Positions 24,373 through 37,317 of a stretch of DNA of 64,000 nt are shown here, piece after piece. The notes beneath the pieces were generated by a model. The model searched no databases, had not been told where the DNA came from, and was given only the letters and a program-made list of their open reading frames with translations. The translations under genes and the position numbers were made by a program. Location: assembly GCF_001723175.1 (NCBI RefSeq), contig NC_064651.1:1302001-1366000 (forward strand), written 5' to 3'. Origin of the DNA: Penicillium oxalicum (taxonomy: Eukaryota; Ascomycota; Eurotiomycetes; Eurotiales; Aspergillaceae). The stretch's first letter is position 1. Each line of letters begins with the position of its first letter.

Positions 24373-24808
24373 CACGTGGTTGACCGGCGGGGCAGTGACG
24401 TCAAGGTGTCTGTGCAGTCTTTATCTTCTCGCATTTTAGGTCCGGCGTTCACGTAGCGCGATATCTTGTTATTTCTCCCACTTCTTCTTTTGCATGTGGC
24501 ATCTGGTTCAAATATTCACGGATTCTTCTTTTATACCAATATGACTTCGCCTGGCAGCATTTGACAAGCCTTTGACCGCAAACCAGAAATCACTCGAGGA
24601 CACTTCCGTGGACGGCTTGACACAGCGTTCTTCAACACTCGTAATCTCCGGAACATGAATCCTGAACTTATTGGAGGCTTGCCTTCTATGTCCCTCTCCA
24701 TACCTCGAGCTCGTTCATTTGATGTGGATAAACGGGAATACCTAGTGTGCATGACTGAGACAAACCTGTTATGAATGGCATTCAAACCCTGAACGGATTC
24801 AGTCCGAG
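24373..24808. other. Intergenic region
   Basis: 436 bp between the FAD oxidase and the LigD-PE gene. No gene or named site is recognised. Confidence 0.5.
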
Positions 24809-26387
24809 ATGAAGCGCTCCAGGGGCACTGATAGCAATAACAGCGGAAGCGGTGATCCCAATAACCGTTCGCAGAGCAATCGCAGAAAGACAGAGCCACT
24901 CGTTGCAAGTCTACAAGGCTCAGTGTCACCTCCACCGCGGAGAAAGACAGCTACATCGAAGGTTGCAAGCCCTCAACTCGCTGCGATTGAAGCCGGGGAT
25001 CTCCATGTTGAGAACCATTTGCAGATCTTCGCCACCAGGCTTCGGCAACAGTGTCGACCCAGCAGCGTCGCATCTGAGGGTGTACGACGCCTCAATATTG
25101 AGGACTATGCCGATCTATATCGGCGAAACAATCATGCTGCGGGCAGGCATTTTGTGATTCATCAGCATGACCATCCGATCGCGGGACCCCATTATGATCT
25201 CCGTCTGCAGTTCTCCGAGACAAGTTCCGTGTCGTGGTCTATTATGTATGGATTACCGGGGGATCCGAATAGTGAAAGATTAAATCGCAATGCTACCGAG
25301 ACACGAGTGCATTGTCTTTGGGTACGTCAATGGGCTTCTATGGATACCTTGGACTCTTTTTTTTCGACACTGAGCTGTCAAGTTCCGTCTGCGCGGCGTG
25401 GAAATTGATCGTGAAGGCTAATACAAAAAGTGCGGCATAGAATCATCTTGTCGAGACCGCGTCAGACAAGACTGGGAGCCTTCTCATCTGGGATACGGGG
25501 GAATATGAGATTCTGCCTTACTTGGACAACGTGACGGGTGCACAGACAGATGAGTCGGAGTCTGACTCGGACTTTGGTGGGGATGATGCACAGCGCGCGA
25601 AGACCCTCTCGGAGAGTGCCAAGCTCAAACAAGCCTTTCATAGCGTGAGTCACCTATTTTGCCCGGACAGTTGTGGAGTAACTTGGAAAATGTCAATCAG
25701 AAAGAGAGAGAAAAAAAAAAGAGTCATTAGTTCGAGACACTAATGCGGATCTCCACTTAGCGCAAAATTCGACTCCGTCTGCATGGGACCCGTCTACCTA
25801 GAGGCTATACATTGCTCTTGCGAATGGACAAAGCCACCGACTACGCTCGCCCGGCTGGGAAGGGGCCCAAACGCAGGAGACGTGCACCTTTGGTCGCTCA
25901 TCACCCACCGCCGGCGCCAGCATCTACCTCCAGCTTTGAATCTCGCTCGGCTTCACCTTCTACGGTCCAGAAGCAGAAAGCAGCAATTGAAAACAATCAG
26001 TCAGCCACCAAAATCTCAGCTGATGGTCAAGATATTCTATCCGACGAGGATCTGAACTATCAAATACGAAAGAACAATGCTTACCCCGGATCCTCCAATA
26101 CCATCGGCTCAATCCATCAGCGAAGATGGTATCTCAGTATGGACCGAGCAGGGTCAGGCTTCGAGCCTCGACGGATCGCTCTTGACAATGGACGATCGAA
26201 GAAGACCTGGGTTCGATCACAAAATGGCTTCAACTCATGCGCTGGGTCAGGATTTGAGCCATTTTACGTGCGTGGACCGGAGGTTGAGAGAAGCGTGGTG
26301 ACAGGACGCCTGGCGTGGGAGGTTCTTGCAGATGAGGGCGTGCAAGGGTTTGTTGCTCGGAAAGGTTGGAGGCCCGTTCTGCGGTAG
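24809..26387 (+). CDS. Stand-alone LigD-type 3'-phosphoesterase domain protein
   Basis: 447 aa from exons 24809-25321, 25441-25644 and 25761-26387. After a basic, disordered N-terminus (about 1-90), residues about 105-270 match the LigD N-terminal phosphoesterase (PE) domain of bacterial NHEJ ligases, which trims 3' phosphates and ribonucleotides. The metal and phosphate residues are retained: His120 in HQHDHP; His128, Asp130 and Arg132 in HYDLRLQ; and His168 in RVHCLW. SVSWSIMYG and the joined LLIWDTGEYEILP complete the fold. An acidic insert (ESDSDFGGDD) separates the last strand RKIRLRLHG. The C-terminal half is Lys/Arg/Ser-rich and disordered. No ligase or primase domain is present. A nuclear DNA-end-processing role is inference. 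Confidence 0.85.
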
Positions 26388-26524
26388 GGACTTGATATGT
26401 CGTCGACAGCATTGGCATGTAGGATCATCTATCAATCACTTTGATGCTACTGCTGTGCTGTGGTCATGTGGTGTATCAATTCTGGAAGCCTAGCGCGGAC
26501 TGATAACTTTTCGCCCATGCATGG

Positions 26525-26538
26525 TACCTAGGTAGGTA
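26525..26538. repeat. TACCTAGGTAGGTA motif, copy 1
   Basis: TACCTAGGTAGGTA, containing the perfect 10-base palindrome TACCTAGGTA. The same core recurs 211 bp away. Confidence 0.8.
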
Positions 26539-26735
26539 GTATCTGGTTGTAGGTAATGAGGGAGTCCTTTCCATGCAATCTACTAGGTATTTGCGTCCAG
26601 GAAGCACTTGACTTGATGTGAACCTTCATTGATAAATTGAAGTGAGGTGGAAGTCTACAGTCGATCTTGGAGTTCCAGGCATCAGGACCGAGGTCAGTAT
26701 CACTGCCCGGCACCTACCCAGGGGATCAAATGACT

Positions 26736-26753
26736 TACCTAGGTAGGTAGGCA
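26736..26753. repeat. TACCTAGGTAGGTA motif, copy 2
   Basis: TACCTAGGTAGGTAGGCACC, sharing 14 bases with the copy near 26525. A degenerate relative lies at about 3238-3258. Confidence 0.8.
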
Positions 26754-27738
26754 CCCTTAGCTCTAGGTGCTTACGTCGAGGTGTAATCACTGAACTGTCA
26801 AGATAAGGCCATTACCTAAGGTTAATCAACACATGCCCGTATCCAGGTTGTACACAAGAGTGGATATATCATGACCAGACTATTCCCATTCCCGGATGTC
26901 CAGCATTGATCGGGTAGGCCCCCCTCCCCAAAAAGGAAAATATATCCCGGGGGGTTGGAGGTGAAAAGACCCACTAATATAAATGATCTAATCAGACAAT
27001 GTATTCATCGCAGCTAGCTCCAAGGTATTGCAAAGCTTTAACTGACCAGACGTGATTGATACGAGGGAATGAAAGACTTTAATAGACATAAGTACTACTT
27101 GTCAAAGTATTTCTACAAATATCAAAAACGCAAGACCCACTGCAATACTTCCGAATGGACTGGACGGGCCAAGCACGATGGAGCCAACCTTCCCATTCAA
27201 CTTCGTCTGCCGCTGTCTCGATGATTTCAGGCTCAGCCCCAGACAATAGCTGTTGGAGTGATTAAGCACAGAAAATGATCAAATTCTACCCTCCAGATGA
27301 ATGGTGATTGGAAGCGGCACTCAGGATCAATGGGGCACGTTCTGTCAAGTCACAAGCTTGCTTTAGTGAAGAGTGCTCCAACCAGGTAGGTCCTGCAATG
27401 GATGACCTACTAGTAAAATTCAAGTTTCTTTACTCCTTCTCGTCAGGAACTTTCATCCAGGGACTTCAGGAGGAGGCTGATCTACGAGTTCAGTCGGTAC
27501 CTACGTAGCACCTACATTGTTGCCTGCTCGCGATGCTCGTACGTCACAGCCAGCGTAAACTAGCTTACGTCGGCCGTATTCTCGAGCTCTGCTCTGTCTT
27601 CGCGACACAGAGCATTTGAACCGGCTGTAGGTCAACTGGCGAGACGAAGGCAGCCATCACTAGCAGAAGACCGCGATGTGCGAACGCCAAGTGTGCGTTA
27701 TGTCTACAGCAAGGTGCCTGTTGACTGTACGTTTGCTT

Positions 27739-27770
27739 GGATGCATGGATGCATGGACGCATGGACGCGC
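27739..27770. repeat. Four-copy octamer tandem repeat (GGAYGCAT)
   Basis: Units GGATGCAT, GGATGCAT, GGACGCAT and GGACGCGC in direct succession. Related GGACGCAT and GGATGCATGCA occur nearby at about 27836 and 27918. Confidence 0.85.
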
Positions 27771-28743
27771 CACTCCAGCACGTCCATCCGCCATTTGGAC
27801 TCCACCTGACCCCGTGGAAGTTGGGAGGGATCGCATGGACGCATCCAGAAAGAGTGCCCGCCGATAGTCCGCGAAGCCCATCGGGACTCCGACTGAGGGT
27901 CTCAGACGCCAAACGCTTTGGATGCATGCAGGCCGAGGTGAGTGGATCGTGACTCACCCACAGTCATCCTTTATCGGCCAATGGCCTGCTTCCCCACTTC
28001 TACACCGTTTCTTAGTATTCCATTATTCCCCCCCCTTTTTTTTCTCCGTTTCTCACAGGCTCGCCTGATTTCCACAGCCGAAAGAGCTGCACGCCCGCCA
28101 AGCGGACAGTTTCATCATCTCGACCGACAGGATAATCTTTTTTCGCAGAATGCAGCGCCTGGGGTGGTCTCGCAGATGTCGGCCAAACTCGACCAACCCC
28201 GGTATTGTAGGAGCCCGTCGAGTTGGGCCTTGGGAGTCAGACGGTCTGACAGGAGAAGAGGAGCAAATCAGAGCATCTGCTTATCAACAGCGTTTCGTAC
28301 GATCACCATATCTGATCGCTGATAGCTCGCAGGATGCAGCATGGCTACAGCCTCGCCAACTTGCCGTATCAAGTAAAGGCAGAGGCGAATCGGTTCCCCG
28401 CTCGGCGGATGGATGTGACCTTGGCTTTGGCGCTAAGAAGTAAATGTCAGCCAGGGACCCCCACTCCTTCACGCTGCACGCCCGCAAGCCAGACTCCAAA
28501 TGAACCCGCATGCCTAAACAAGCAAGGCTCCGTTCAAAATTCTCTTCGTGTAGGGACTAGACCATGTCAAAAGAGAAAATGACCGTGATAAGATGAGTGC
28601 ACGTACGATCGCGCATGCGTAGCCAGGAAGGCCGCCGCGATTTGTTTTTAAGGCGCCTGGATTTCCTCATCCTCACTCGAGGGTTTCTCTTCCTTTTCGC
28701 TTTTCCCGGCTCATCCCAGCGCTGCGTGGGGTGGATACGAGGT

Positions 28744-31700
28744 ATGCCTCTGAACGTGCAAGTTGCGTCCCTCATCGCAGGGTCCGTTGGCTTGTCCATT
28801 GCGGCTCTCGATAGTATCCCCGCCATTCATTGCATTGTGGGTCGTGTCGCGCGTAAGTCAGCGCCGTTCGATGAAGCCGATCTCGCCAAAACCGCCTACC
28901 GCGATGAAGACGGCGAGGCGACAGAGGAGTCGCTCGAGGCGTTCTCAGATCGCTGGCAACGCTGCGCCATTGCGGCCTTCTCGGGGATCGGATTTGGCGT
29001 CGCGCTCGCGCTTGCGACCCTCACAACCCTTCGACATGAATGGGCCTATCTCGAGTTGACATGGTTGGAACTGGCAATTTGGGTACGTGCAGTGCAAGCA
29101 ACTTATCTGGGATCCAAAAACGCAATGGGCGATTGAATCTTGCATTTCAATTCTCGATCTTTTTTCCCCGCTCATCGATTTTTCTTCCTCCAGGGATTGT
29201 TGGCTGTTCAAGCCATCTCATTTTTCACGGAGCCCCGCCCAACACGACGCTTTGAGCTTGGTCAGTATGCGTTTGGTGGCAGCTTGACTGCCTTGGCCGT
29301 CACTGCTATTCATATCCGACTGGTGTGGGTCGCTCATCGTTCCCTGCTGGACGAGAAGGTATGGCTCATCCTCATAGCCATTCTTCTCGCCAGTGCAGTA
29401 CTGCGCGGGCTCTTTACCCTGCTTTTACCCCGCCGCCCAGATGTCTATTGTGATGGGCAAGTCGTGGATCGAGAGCTCACCGTGTCCGCCCTCGGCCGTT
29501 ACACTTTCTCTTGGGCGGGAGGTGTCCTTGCGTATGCTCTGAAGCATCGGAAGATTGAACTCGGCGACTTGCCGAAGTTGCGTGCGGCAAAGCGTGCGGC
29601 ATCACTCCGAGCCCACTTTGAAAAGGCTCGAGGTTCAAGAAGTATTGCGAAAACGATCGTCATTGCGCACTGGGACTCCCTCACACTCCAGCTCTTCCTC
29701 ACTGTAGTCATCAGTGTTTTGGGATTTGGACCCCAGATGGCTCTGTTCAAAATCCTTGCCTCATTGGAGACTCGCGGAACCGCCATGTTTGATTCTCTGC
29801 AAACATCCCTCTGGGTTGTCGCACTGGGAGGCCTGACGCTGCTGCACTCTACAGTGGAAGCCTGGCTGTTCTGGTGCGTCTGCTCGAAGCTTTTCGTGCC
29901 CATTTACGCAGAACTCACGGCCGTCGTGTTTGCAAAATCCATGCGTCGCAAGGATGCGAAAAACGCTAAAAAGTCCAAGGGCAAGGAGGACTCAGATGCA
30001 ACCACCAAAGGACTGCCATTAGAGCAGAACAAACAGGATGAGGGGGAGGACGAGGAGGAAGACGATGAAACTTCCATCAAAAAGAGCCGACAGAGCATCA
30101 TCAACCTTGCTGCCGTGGACGCGAGGCGCATTTCGGATTTCACCTCGTACGCCTATCTTATTCCACTGGCAACCCTGAAAATCATCATCGGCTGCTCCTT
30201 CTTGGTCAACATTCTGGGCTGGCGTAGTGCTTTCGCCGGCATCGCCGTCGCATTGCTAGTCACTCCGCTCAACATATATGCGGCGAAGAAATTTACTGCT
30301 TCCCAAGATGTCTTGATGAAACTCCGTGACCAGAAGATGGCAATTGTCACAGAAGTTCTCCAGGGTATCCGCCAGATCAAGTTCTCCGCGTTGGAGGAAC
30401 AGTGGCAACAAAAGATCACTCAAGCGCGAGAGGCAGAACTTGGAGCGCTCTGGATCGTGTTCCTCTTCGATATTCTTCTCATGGGTATCTGGATTCTGGG
30501 CCCCATCGGATTGTCCGCGGTCTCTCTCGCGGCCTACGCATTGATTCATGGGGGATTGACAGCCTCGGTGGCGTTCACGGCCATGGCTATCTTTGGATCC
30601 CTTGAGATGTCCTTGGCTATTCTGCCTGAGATTATCGCCAATGGCTTGGAGGCAAAGGTGAGCGCTGATCGAATTGATGTTTACATGAATTCGGCAGAAA
30701 AGATCGTCAATACGGTCCCCTCAGACCACATCGCATTTGAGGATGCAACCGTTGGCTGGCCGGCAGAGGTGGCAGACGACGAAGAGGAGGATGAGGACCG
30801 GTTCCTTCTGCGAGAATTGACCATCGCCTTCCCTATGAAGGGCCTCAGTGTCGTCTCCGGGCGTACTGGATCCGGAAAGAGCCTGTTACTTTCATCGATC
30901 CTGGGTGAATGCGATGTCCTTCAGGGTAACATTCATGTGCCCGTCCCGGCCCCGGTCAAAGAACGCTTTGATCATCTCGCGACAAGTGCCAACTGGACCA
31001 TTGACTCGGCCATCGCATACGTTGCCCAGGTTCCTTGGATCGAGAATGCTACCATTAAAGACAACATTCTGTTTGGTCTGCCTTTCAGCGAAGAGCGTTA
31101 TCGGAAGACGCTCTTTGCATGCGCATTGGAAAAGGACCTGGAAATGATGCCGGATGGCGAGCTCACCGATATTGGCGCCAATGGCGTCAATCTCAGTGGT
31201 GGTCAAAGGTGGCGAGTCTCGTTTGCTCGTGCCTTGTATTCCCGAGCAGGTATACTGGTGATGGATGATATCTTCAGTGCCCTCGATGCACACACTGGTC
31301 GCCACGTATTCGAGCATGCTTTGACGGGTGAACTTGGTCAGGGGCGAACCCGGATCTTGGTCACTCACCACGTTGCACTCTGTCTCCCCAAGACGGACTA
31401 CTCTGTGTTGTTGGAGAATGGCCGCATCAAGTATGCTGGCACCATCGAAGAGCTGCGCAAGGAAAACCACCTAGATGAACTGTTGGAAGCAGAGCGTGAG
31501 GCAACCAAGGAAGATCTCGACCGAGCCAACGAAGAGAACGCGGCCCTTGACCCTGAGGAAACGAACCTTCAGAAAGTCATTTCGAGAACTTCGCAACGTC
31601 GGCCAAGCCACGCGCAGGATGACTCTACGCCAAAAGCCAAACCACCGAAGAAATTCATCGAGGATGAACAGCGAGAAGTAGGCTCCGTTCAGCTTTCAGT

Positions 31701-33692
31701 CTATAAAGGTTATTTCGCAATGGGTGGTCACACCGCCATATGGTTGATCACTTTGGCAGTATACCTCATCTATTGGGCGCTCATGATCGGACGGGTGAGT
31801 CGCAATTAGTGCTTTTTTTTTCTTCTTTTCTTGGTGCTACACCATCCCTCGTTTCTGGGCTAATAAAATAATTACAGTCATGGTGGATCAATCTCTGGAC
31901 TAGCGCATCGTCCAGAACCCAGACACATCCGGAACAATTCTCGGCATTGTTGCAACACACAATGTCGGCTCAAACCAATCGTGCTGAGCAAAATAGCTTA
32001 GGATGGTATCTGAGCATCTACGCTGGCATTTCCGTGCTCGCATGTATCTTCGGCACAGCTCGGTACTATTTCATGCTCTCTAACAGTATCCGTGCCTCGA
32101 GACGTCTGTTCAACAACCTCACCCACGCTATTCTCCGTGCACCGCTCCGATGGCTCGACACCATGCCCCTAGGGCGAATTCTGAACCGATTCACCTCCGA
32201 CTTCCACATGATTGATGCCCGAATCGGCTACGAGTTTGCCTTTTTCGGGTCCCAAACCCTGGAAGTGTGCGGGATCGTCCTTGCCGGAGTACTGGTATCC
32301 CCCACGGTCCTGATTCTCGCCGCCATTCTTTTCGTTGTCTGCATGCGACTGTCCATGACTTACCTCGCAGGTGCACGTGAAATCAAACGCCTTGAAAGCA
32401 CCGCGAAAAGTCCCGTGTTTGAACAATTTGGATCCAGCCTGGCTGGTCTGATCACCATCAGAGCATTCAGCAAGAGCGAAACCTTTATAGACGTCATCTA
32501 CGAAAAGATCAATGCGCACGCCCAAGCCTGGTGGACCATGTGGCTCCTCAACCGCTGGTTGGGTATCCGCATGAACATCGTTGGCGCCGTGTTCTCGACT
32601 GCCACGGCCGCCCTCGTGGTTTCTCTGCCCGGGGTCTCAGCCTCCCTGGCTGGATTTGCCCTCAGCTTCGCCCTTCAATGTAACACTGCGATTGCGTTTG
32701 TTCTCCGACAGTACGCTAATATTGAGCTCAATATGAACGCCACCGAGCGAGTCATTGAGTATTCCAACATCGAGTTGGAAAACCAGGGTGGCGTGAACGC
32801 CCCCGCGGCGTGGCCTACCGAGGGCCGCCTTGAGGTCAATGACCTTGTGGTCGGTTACGCACCTGACTTGCCGCCTGTTCTCAAGGGACTCTCTTTCACG
32901 GTCGAGAAGAACCAGCGTGTCGGTGTTGTAGGCCGCACCGGGGCGGGCAAGTCATCTTTGACCCTTGCGCTCTTCCGCTTCCTGGAAGCCCGAGAGGGCA
33001 AGATCTTGGTCGACGGTCTCGACGTGTCCACAATCACACTCCACGACCTGCGCAGCCGATTGGCCATCATCCCACAAGATCCAGTCTTGTTCTCCGGAAC
33101 AGTGCGATCGAACCTCGACCCCTTCGAGGCGTACAGTGACTCCGAGCTGAAGGATGCCTTGGCCCGGGTCCATCTTATCTCGTCTCAGACTGAAGATGAC
33201 GAGACCACTCTGACCTCCCAGGCCGCGACGCCCATGCAGAGTGGAACAGGCGCTACCACGCCTGACACAGCAACGGCTCGGCAAACCAACTCGAATATCT
33301 TCACCTCCTTGTCAGCTCCCATTTCTGAGGGTGGTCTGAATCTCTCACAAGGCCAGCGTCAGCTGCTTTGTCTTGCACGTGCTATTGTGGCCCGGCCCAA
33401 AATCATGGTTCTGGATGAGGCCACCTCTGCAGTGGATATGGAGACCGATGCGTTGATCCAGCAGTCGATCCGTGCAGAATTTGGTCGCAACGCGACGACA
33501 TTACTGGTCATCGCTCACCGTCTCAGCACGATTGCCGACTTTGACCGTATCTTGGTCATGGATGCCGGCAAGGCTGTTGAGTTTGGGCGCCCTGATGAGT
33601 TGATGAAGATTGAGAATGGCGTATTTAAAAGCCTGGTGGACAACAGCGGAGAAAAAGCTGTTTTGGAGAAAATGATTTTTGGAGAGCAGTGA
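28744..33692 (+). CDS. ABCC (MRP)-type ABC transporter
   Basis: Full-size exporter of 1584 aa from exons 28744-29082, 29194-31794 and 31878-33692. An N-terminal hydrophobic region (TMD0-like, about 1-230) precedes two transmembrane domain and NBD pairs. A charged insert with acidic [11 protein letters not shown] lies in the first transmembrane domain. NBD1 has Walker [10 protein letters not shown] (about 668), signature [15 protein letters not shown] and Walker [13 protein letters not shown], where Asp replaces the catalytic Glu, as usual for this subfamily. NBD2 has Walker [10 protein letters not shown] (about 1332), signature [14 protein letters not shown] and a full [12 protein letters not shown]. 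The second site is therefore the likely hydrolytic one. The substrate is unknown; detoxification or conjugate export is typical of the family. The ATG at 28744 was chosen over upstream frame because [14 protein letters not shown] starts the hydrophobic domain. Confidence 0.93.
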
Positions 33693-34579
33693 AAGCTCTA
33701 ATGTGTTTTTTTTCTGATTCATTTGCGATGTTTTGTATGCTATGGGTATTGAAGATTTCTAGAGGATACCACCCTGAACAATTTGAAGGACCTGCGTTGA
33801 TGGACTGAATGGGGACTATGGTTTGACGGGCGATTCTCAAACGATCAGTGACGGGAGTATAAAAGCTACAGTGAAAAGTGACAAGTGATTTGATGAAATT
33901 GATTACACCAGACTGATGATAGATCCCGCAACACTAGCTAGTCCCCCGTCGACAATAAACAAAGCGCAGGAGAAGGACATCGGACAAAGTCAGCCCGAAT
34001 GGTCACGCAGAGCAATAACCACAGCCAGCGGAAACCTTGGACGATGTGCTCCCCAAGCGCCCCCGTTCTATCATGTCGTGTCGATTCCCCCACGGCCCAG
34101 CCAGTGGGATACACCTTCAAGTTTCAAATTGGGTCAGAGATGCCTTCATCGCGTCCGTAAATTAAACAAGGTTGGTGTGCCGAACGCATTGTTCATTCTC
34201 CCTCCGTCCCGAGTCAAGTAGCCCTTGAGCTCTCCTCCGAAGAGAAAAGAGAGCCACAAGTCTCAGAGAGGAGAGATTGATCACAATAAACACACTAGGC
34301 TTTCATCATTCTGCCGGTACACAGTCAGTATGTTATGTTTTTTTTTCTCAATTCAAAAGAGGAGACGCAACTGATCTCCCCAAGAGGGAGCAGGTAGGAC
34401 TCACCAGTATAAAACTTGGAAGGATGAAGAAGGGAAGAAAAAGTTGCGGACTGAACGCGCGCTAATAAAAGGCCCGCGCTAGTCCGCTTTTGGGTGGGCG
34501 GAAGACCCGCAGCTTTTTCCCGGAGACTCGCGCGATCGGCCGGCCGTTTGATGATGGACATGATGGTCGAGACAGAATC
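33693..34579. other. Intergenic region
   Basis: 887 bp between the ABC transporter and MSD1. It is AT-rich just after the stop, with a T-run at about 34337-34346. No gene is supported. Confidence 0.5.
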
Positions 34580-36687
34580 ATGATACGTACGGCAGGCATT
34601 CGATTGCCATTGTGTATCCGTCAGAGCTTCGTGAGCTCAAGGGGTATTCCTTCTGGACAATGGCAGGCTCAAAAGTCCACTATCAGGCACTTTGTCCGCT
34701 CGGCGCGCCGCCTTGAATCGGATGCTTCTGTACAGCTTCCTGGGTTCTTGGAGGCTTATAAGAAAGCGGGTAAGCTGATCGCAGAACGAAGATTCACGAA
34801 CAGTGTAATGTGGTCATATGCTCACGGTATCACTTTCATGATCTAGTGGAATTCCCTGCTGCCACACATGACTTTGAAACATTTCTCTCACAAGCCCAGC
34901 CAAACACCGAAGTGGTTCTCCATGGATATCTGGGTCAGCGCGCAGATCTGTCGAAGAAGCTATCGTTTGTGCGTCTGACCGACCCAACGATGAAACACAG
35001 TCTTCAAGTAGTCGGGTTTGCGAAAAACGATGCCTTTGAGAAACTCAAGACGATCAATGCCAACAGCCCCGTCGCTGTGCGTGGCATCGTGCAGCAGAAA
35101 AAGAAGAAAGCTTCAGATAATGGGAGCAGTGCTGCGGATTCGTGGGAACTCGCCCTTGAGGATATCCATGTCTTGAACGATTTTCCAAAGGATATCATCA
35201 TGACCTCCGAGACGGTCTTTGCGCCCGAACAAAGATACCTTCAACTCCGGTCTGATGCCGAGCTACGTGAGGCGCTTCGTTTTCGTGCGGAGGTTCGGAA
35301 TGTCTGCAAAAAGGAGCTTGAAGAGAACAACCAACCGGCATTTGTGGAGATCGAGACGCCTCTTCTGTTCAAGTCCACGCCAGAAGGTGCGCGTGAGTTT
35401 TTGGTCCCGACGAGGCGACCTGGACTGGCATATGCGTTGCCTCAGAGCCCACAGCAATACAAACAGATTCTGATGGCAAGCGGTTTACCACGTTACTATC
35501 AGTTTGCGCGCTGTTTCCGCGATGAGGATCTCCGCGCCGACAGACAGCCCGAATTCACCCAGCTGGATCTGGAGATGTCGTTCGCCACGGGCGATGATGT
35601 GATGCGGACCGTGGAAGGTGTGATTCGTCGACTTTGGTCAAGTCTGATGAACACCCCAGCGCCAGAGGGTCCTTTCCGAAGAGTTGCGTACCAGGAAGCC
35701 ATGGCCAAATATGGGTCAGACAAACCAGACACGAGATATGGCATGGAAATCATGCGACTGGACTACTTATTGCCAGTCGACCTCGTCATGAAGATCTCGC
35801 CGCTGGCCGATCCCATTGTGGAAGCATTCAAACTGGAAAACATGAACAACGACCCGGCTGAGACTCAAAGATTCATTACGGAATTCTTAGACTCGCCCGC
35901 CGGTGCCCCCTTTAACAACAACCCTCACGGTGGACCCGGTGTTTTCGTATACAATGGCAAACAGCCCCTTTGTGGATTACAACCATTCGGCTTTGAGGCT
36001 GCCGAAAAGGTCGAAGAGCTTCTTGATCCAGATCACGGCGATCTGATCATCCTACAGGCTCGCCCTCGCGCCCCATTCGCCGGTGGCTCAACACCCCTGG
36101 GTGACCTCCGCCGCGCTCTCCACGCCCACGCAGTATCAACGGGCTTCAAAGACACTCCCACCGGATTCGACTTTATGTGGGTCGTTGATTTCCCTCTCTT
36201 CTCGCCATCTTCCGAATCCGAACCCGGCCAAGGCGGCGCCGCCGGCATCTCTTCGACTCACCATCCATTCACTGCCCCCAAAAGTGCGGCTGACGTTGAA
36301 CTCCTCCTCACCGATCCCACCAAAGCCGTAGCCGACCATTACGACCTCGTCGTCAACGGCGTCGAGCTCGGCGGCGGAAGCCGACGTATTCACGACGCTG
36401 CCGTCCAAGAATTTATCTTCCGCGACATTCTCAAGATGCCCGCAGAACGTCTAGAAGATTTCTCTCACCTGTTGGATGCCCTCCGCGCCGGATGTCCGCC
36501 GCACGCGGGTCTCGCACTTGGCTTTGATCGACTTGTCGCCATAATGCTGGGGAAGGAGTCCGTTCGGGATGTCATTGCTTTTCCAAAGACTGGTAGGGGT
36601 GGTGACGATGCTATGGTTCGAGCGCCAAGTCCCATGACTGAGGCTTCGCTTGAGACGTACCATTTACAGCTGAGGAAACCTGCGTAG
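34580..36687 (+). CDS. MSD1: Mitochondrial aspartyl-tRNA synthetase
   Basis: Class II aminoacyl-tRNA synthetase, 676 aa, from exons 34580-34769 and 34847-36687. The start MIRTAGIRLPLCIRQSF gives a basic presequence for import. The OB-fold anticodon-binding domain spans about residues 75-190 (VVLHGYLGQRADLSKKLSF). The catalytic core has motif 2 at about 286 (CFRDEDLRADRQPEFTQLD) and motif 3 at about 617 (GLALGFDRLVAIMLG). The bacterial-type insertion domain lies between them, as expected for the mitochondrial rather than the cytosolic enzyme. The N-terminal intron splits the AYKKAVEFPA region. It belongs to the same process as MSY1 at the start of the window, but the two are 34 kb apart and not obviously co-regulated. 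Confidence 0.95.
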
Positions 36688-37317
36688 GAGTCGATGCGAG
36701 AATCAAATGGAGAGATCCAGTGTATTATAGAGTAGAGCGTGTACAGTAGAGAATAAGATACCCCTCCTACAAATCTTCTTTTTCCGTTTCGTCCCCAGTC
36801 AATATTCTTCTCCAATCTTATTCACCAGGGACAGAATCAAGGGGGCCACATTCAAGTGAGAAGCATTGCCTCTGGGTAAGAATGATTGAGATATTGCTTC
36901 AACAGGAAAGCTAGCGAAATACTAACACTGACAAGAACTGTGGCCAATCTCGTCAGATATGTGCCCATAAGCGCTAAGCCGCGAGCAAATCGGACAGCTA
37001 CCTATTGGTCTACAAAAAATGATGGAAAATTCCACCAAAAAAACACCCGTCATGAGCGACACTGAATTTGACTGTTATTCGAATCGAGAGATTCGTATAG
37101 ATTGTAAAGTGCGTAGTGTTATAATACATGGGAGTGAAACATGAAATCAAATCGACGCCGCTCAAGTTGCTGATTCAAAAAAAAAAATTCACCCGAGGAT
37201 CAAAGAATTAGAAAGAGGGAAGATAAATAAGCACAGATATTGACCCAAGACGCCGGACCGGTTTTGCTAGAGCCGAACCCATCCCAAGTTTTCTAGTATC
37301 TCGCGTAGTTGTGGCTT
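36688..37317. other. Convergent intergenic region
   Basis: 630 bp between the 3' ends of MSD1 (+) and COX10 (-). AT-rich, with an A-run at about 37178-37188. No gene is seen. Confidence 0.5.

Larger units (their letters stand above)
26388..28743. other. Intergenic region, 2.4 kb, with short repeats
   Basis: No gene is supported. It holds two copies of a TACCTAGGTA-containing motif, an octamer tandem repeat, and AT-rich or G/C homopolymer stretches (for example about 26920-26955). The pyrimidine tract at about 28665-28710 precedes the ABC transporter start. Confidence 0.5.

Noticed and set aside
18982..26387. Secondary-metabolite cluster around the FAD oxidase
   Set aside because: Neighbours are a cyclase-like M28 enzyme, a sulphur transporter and a DNA-repair-type protein. 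No synthase, tailoring enzyme or pathway regulator is present.
28597..28743. Upstream extension of the ABC transporter reading frame
   Set aside because: The extension is basic and pyrimidine-tract derived. MPLNVQVAS at 28744 starts the hydrophobic N-terminal domain directly.
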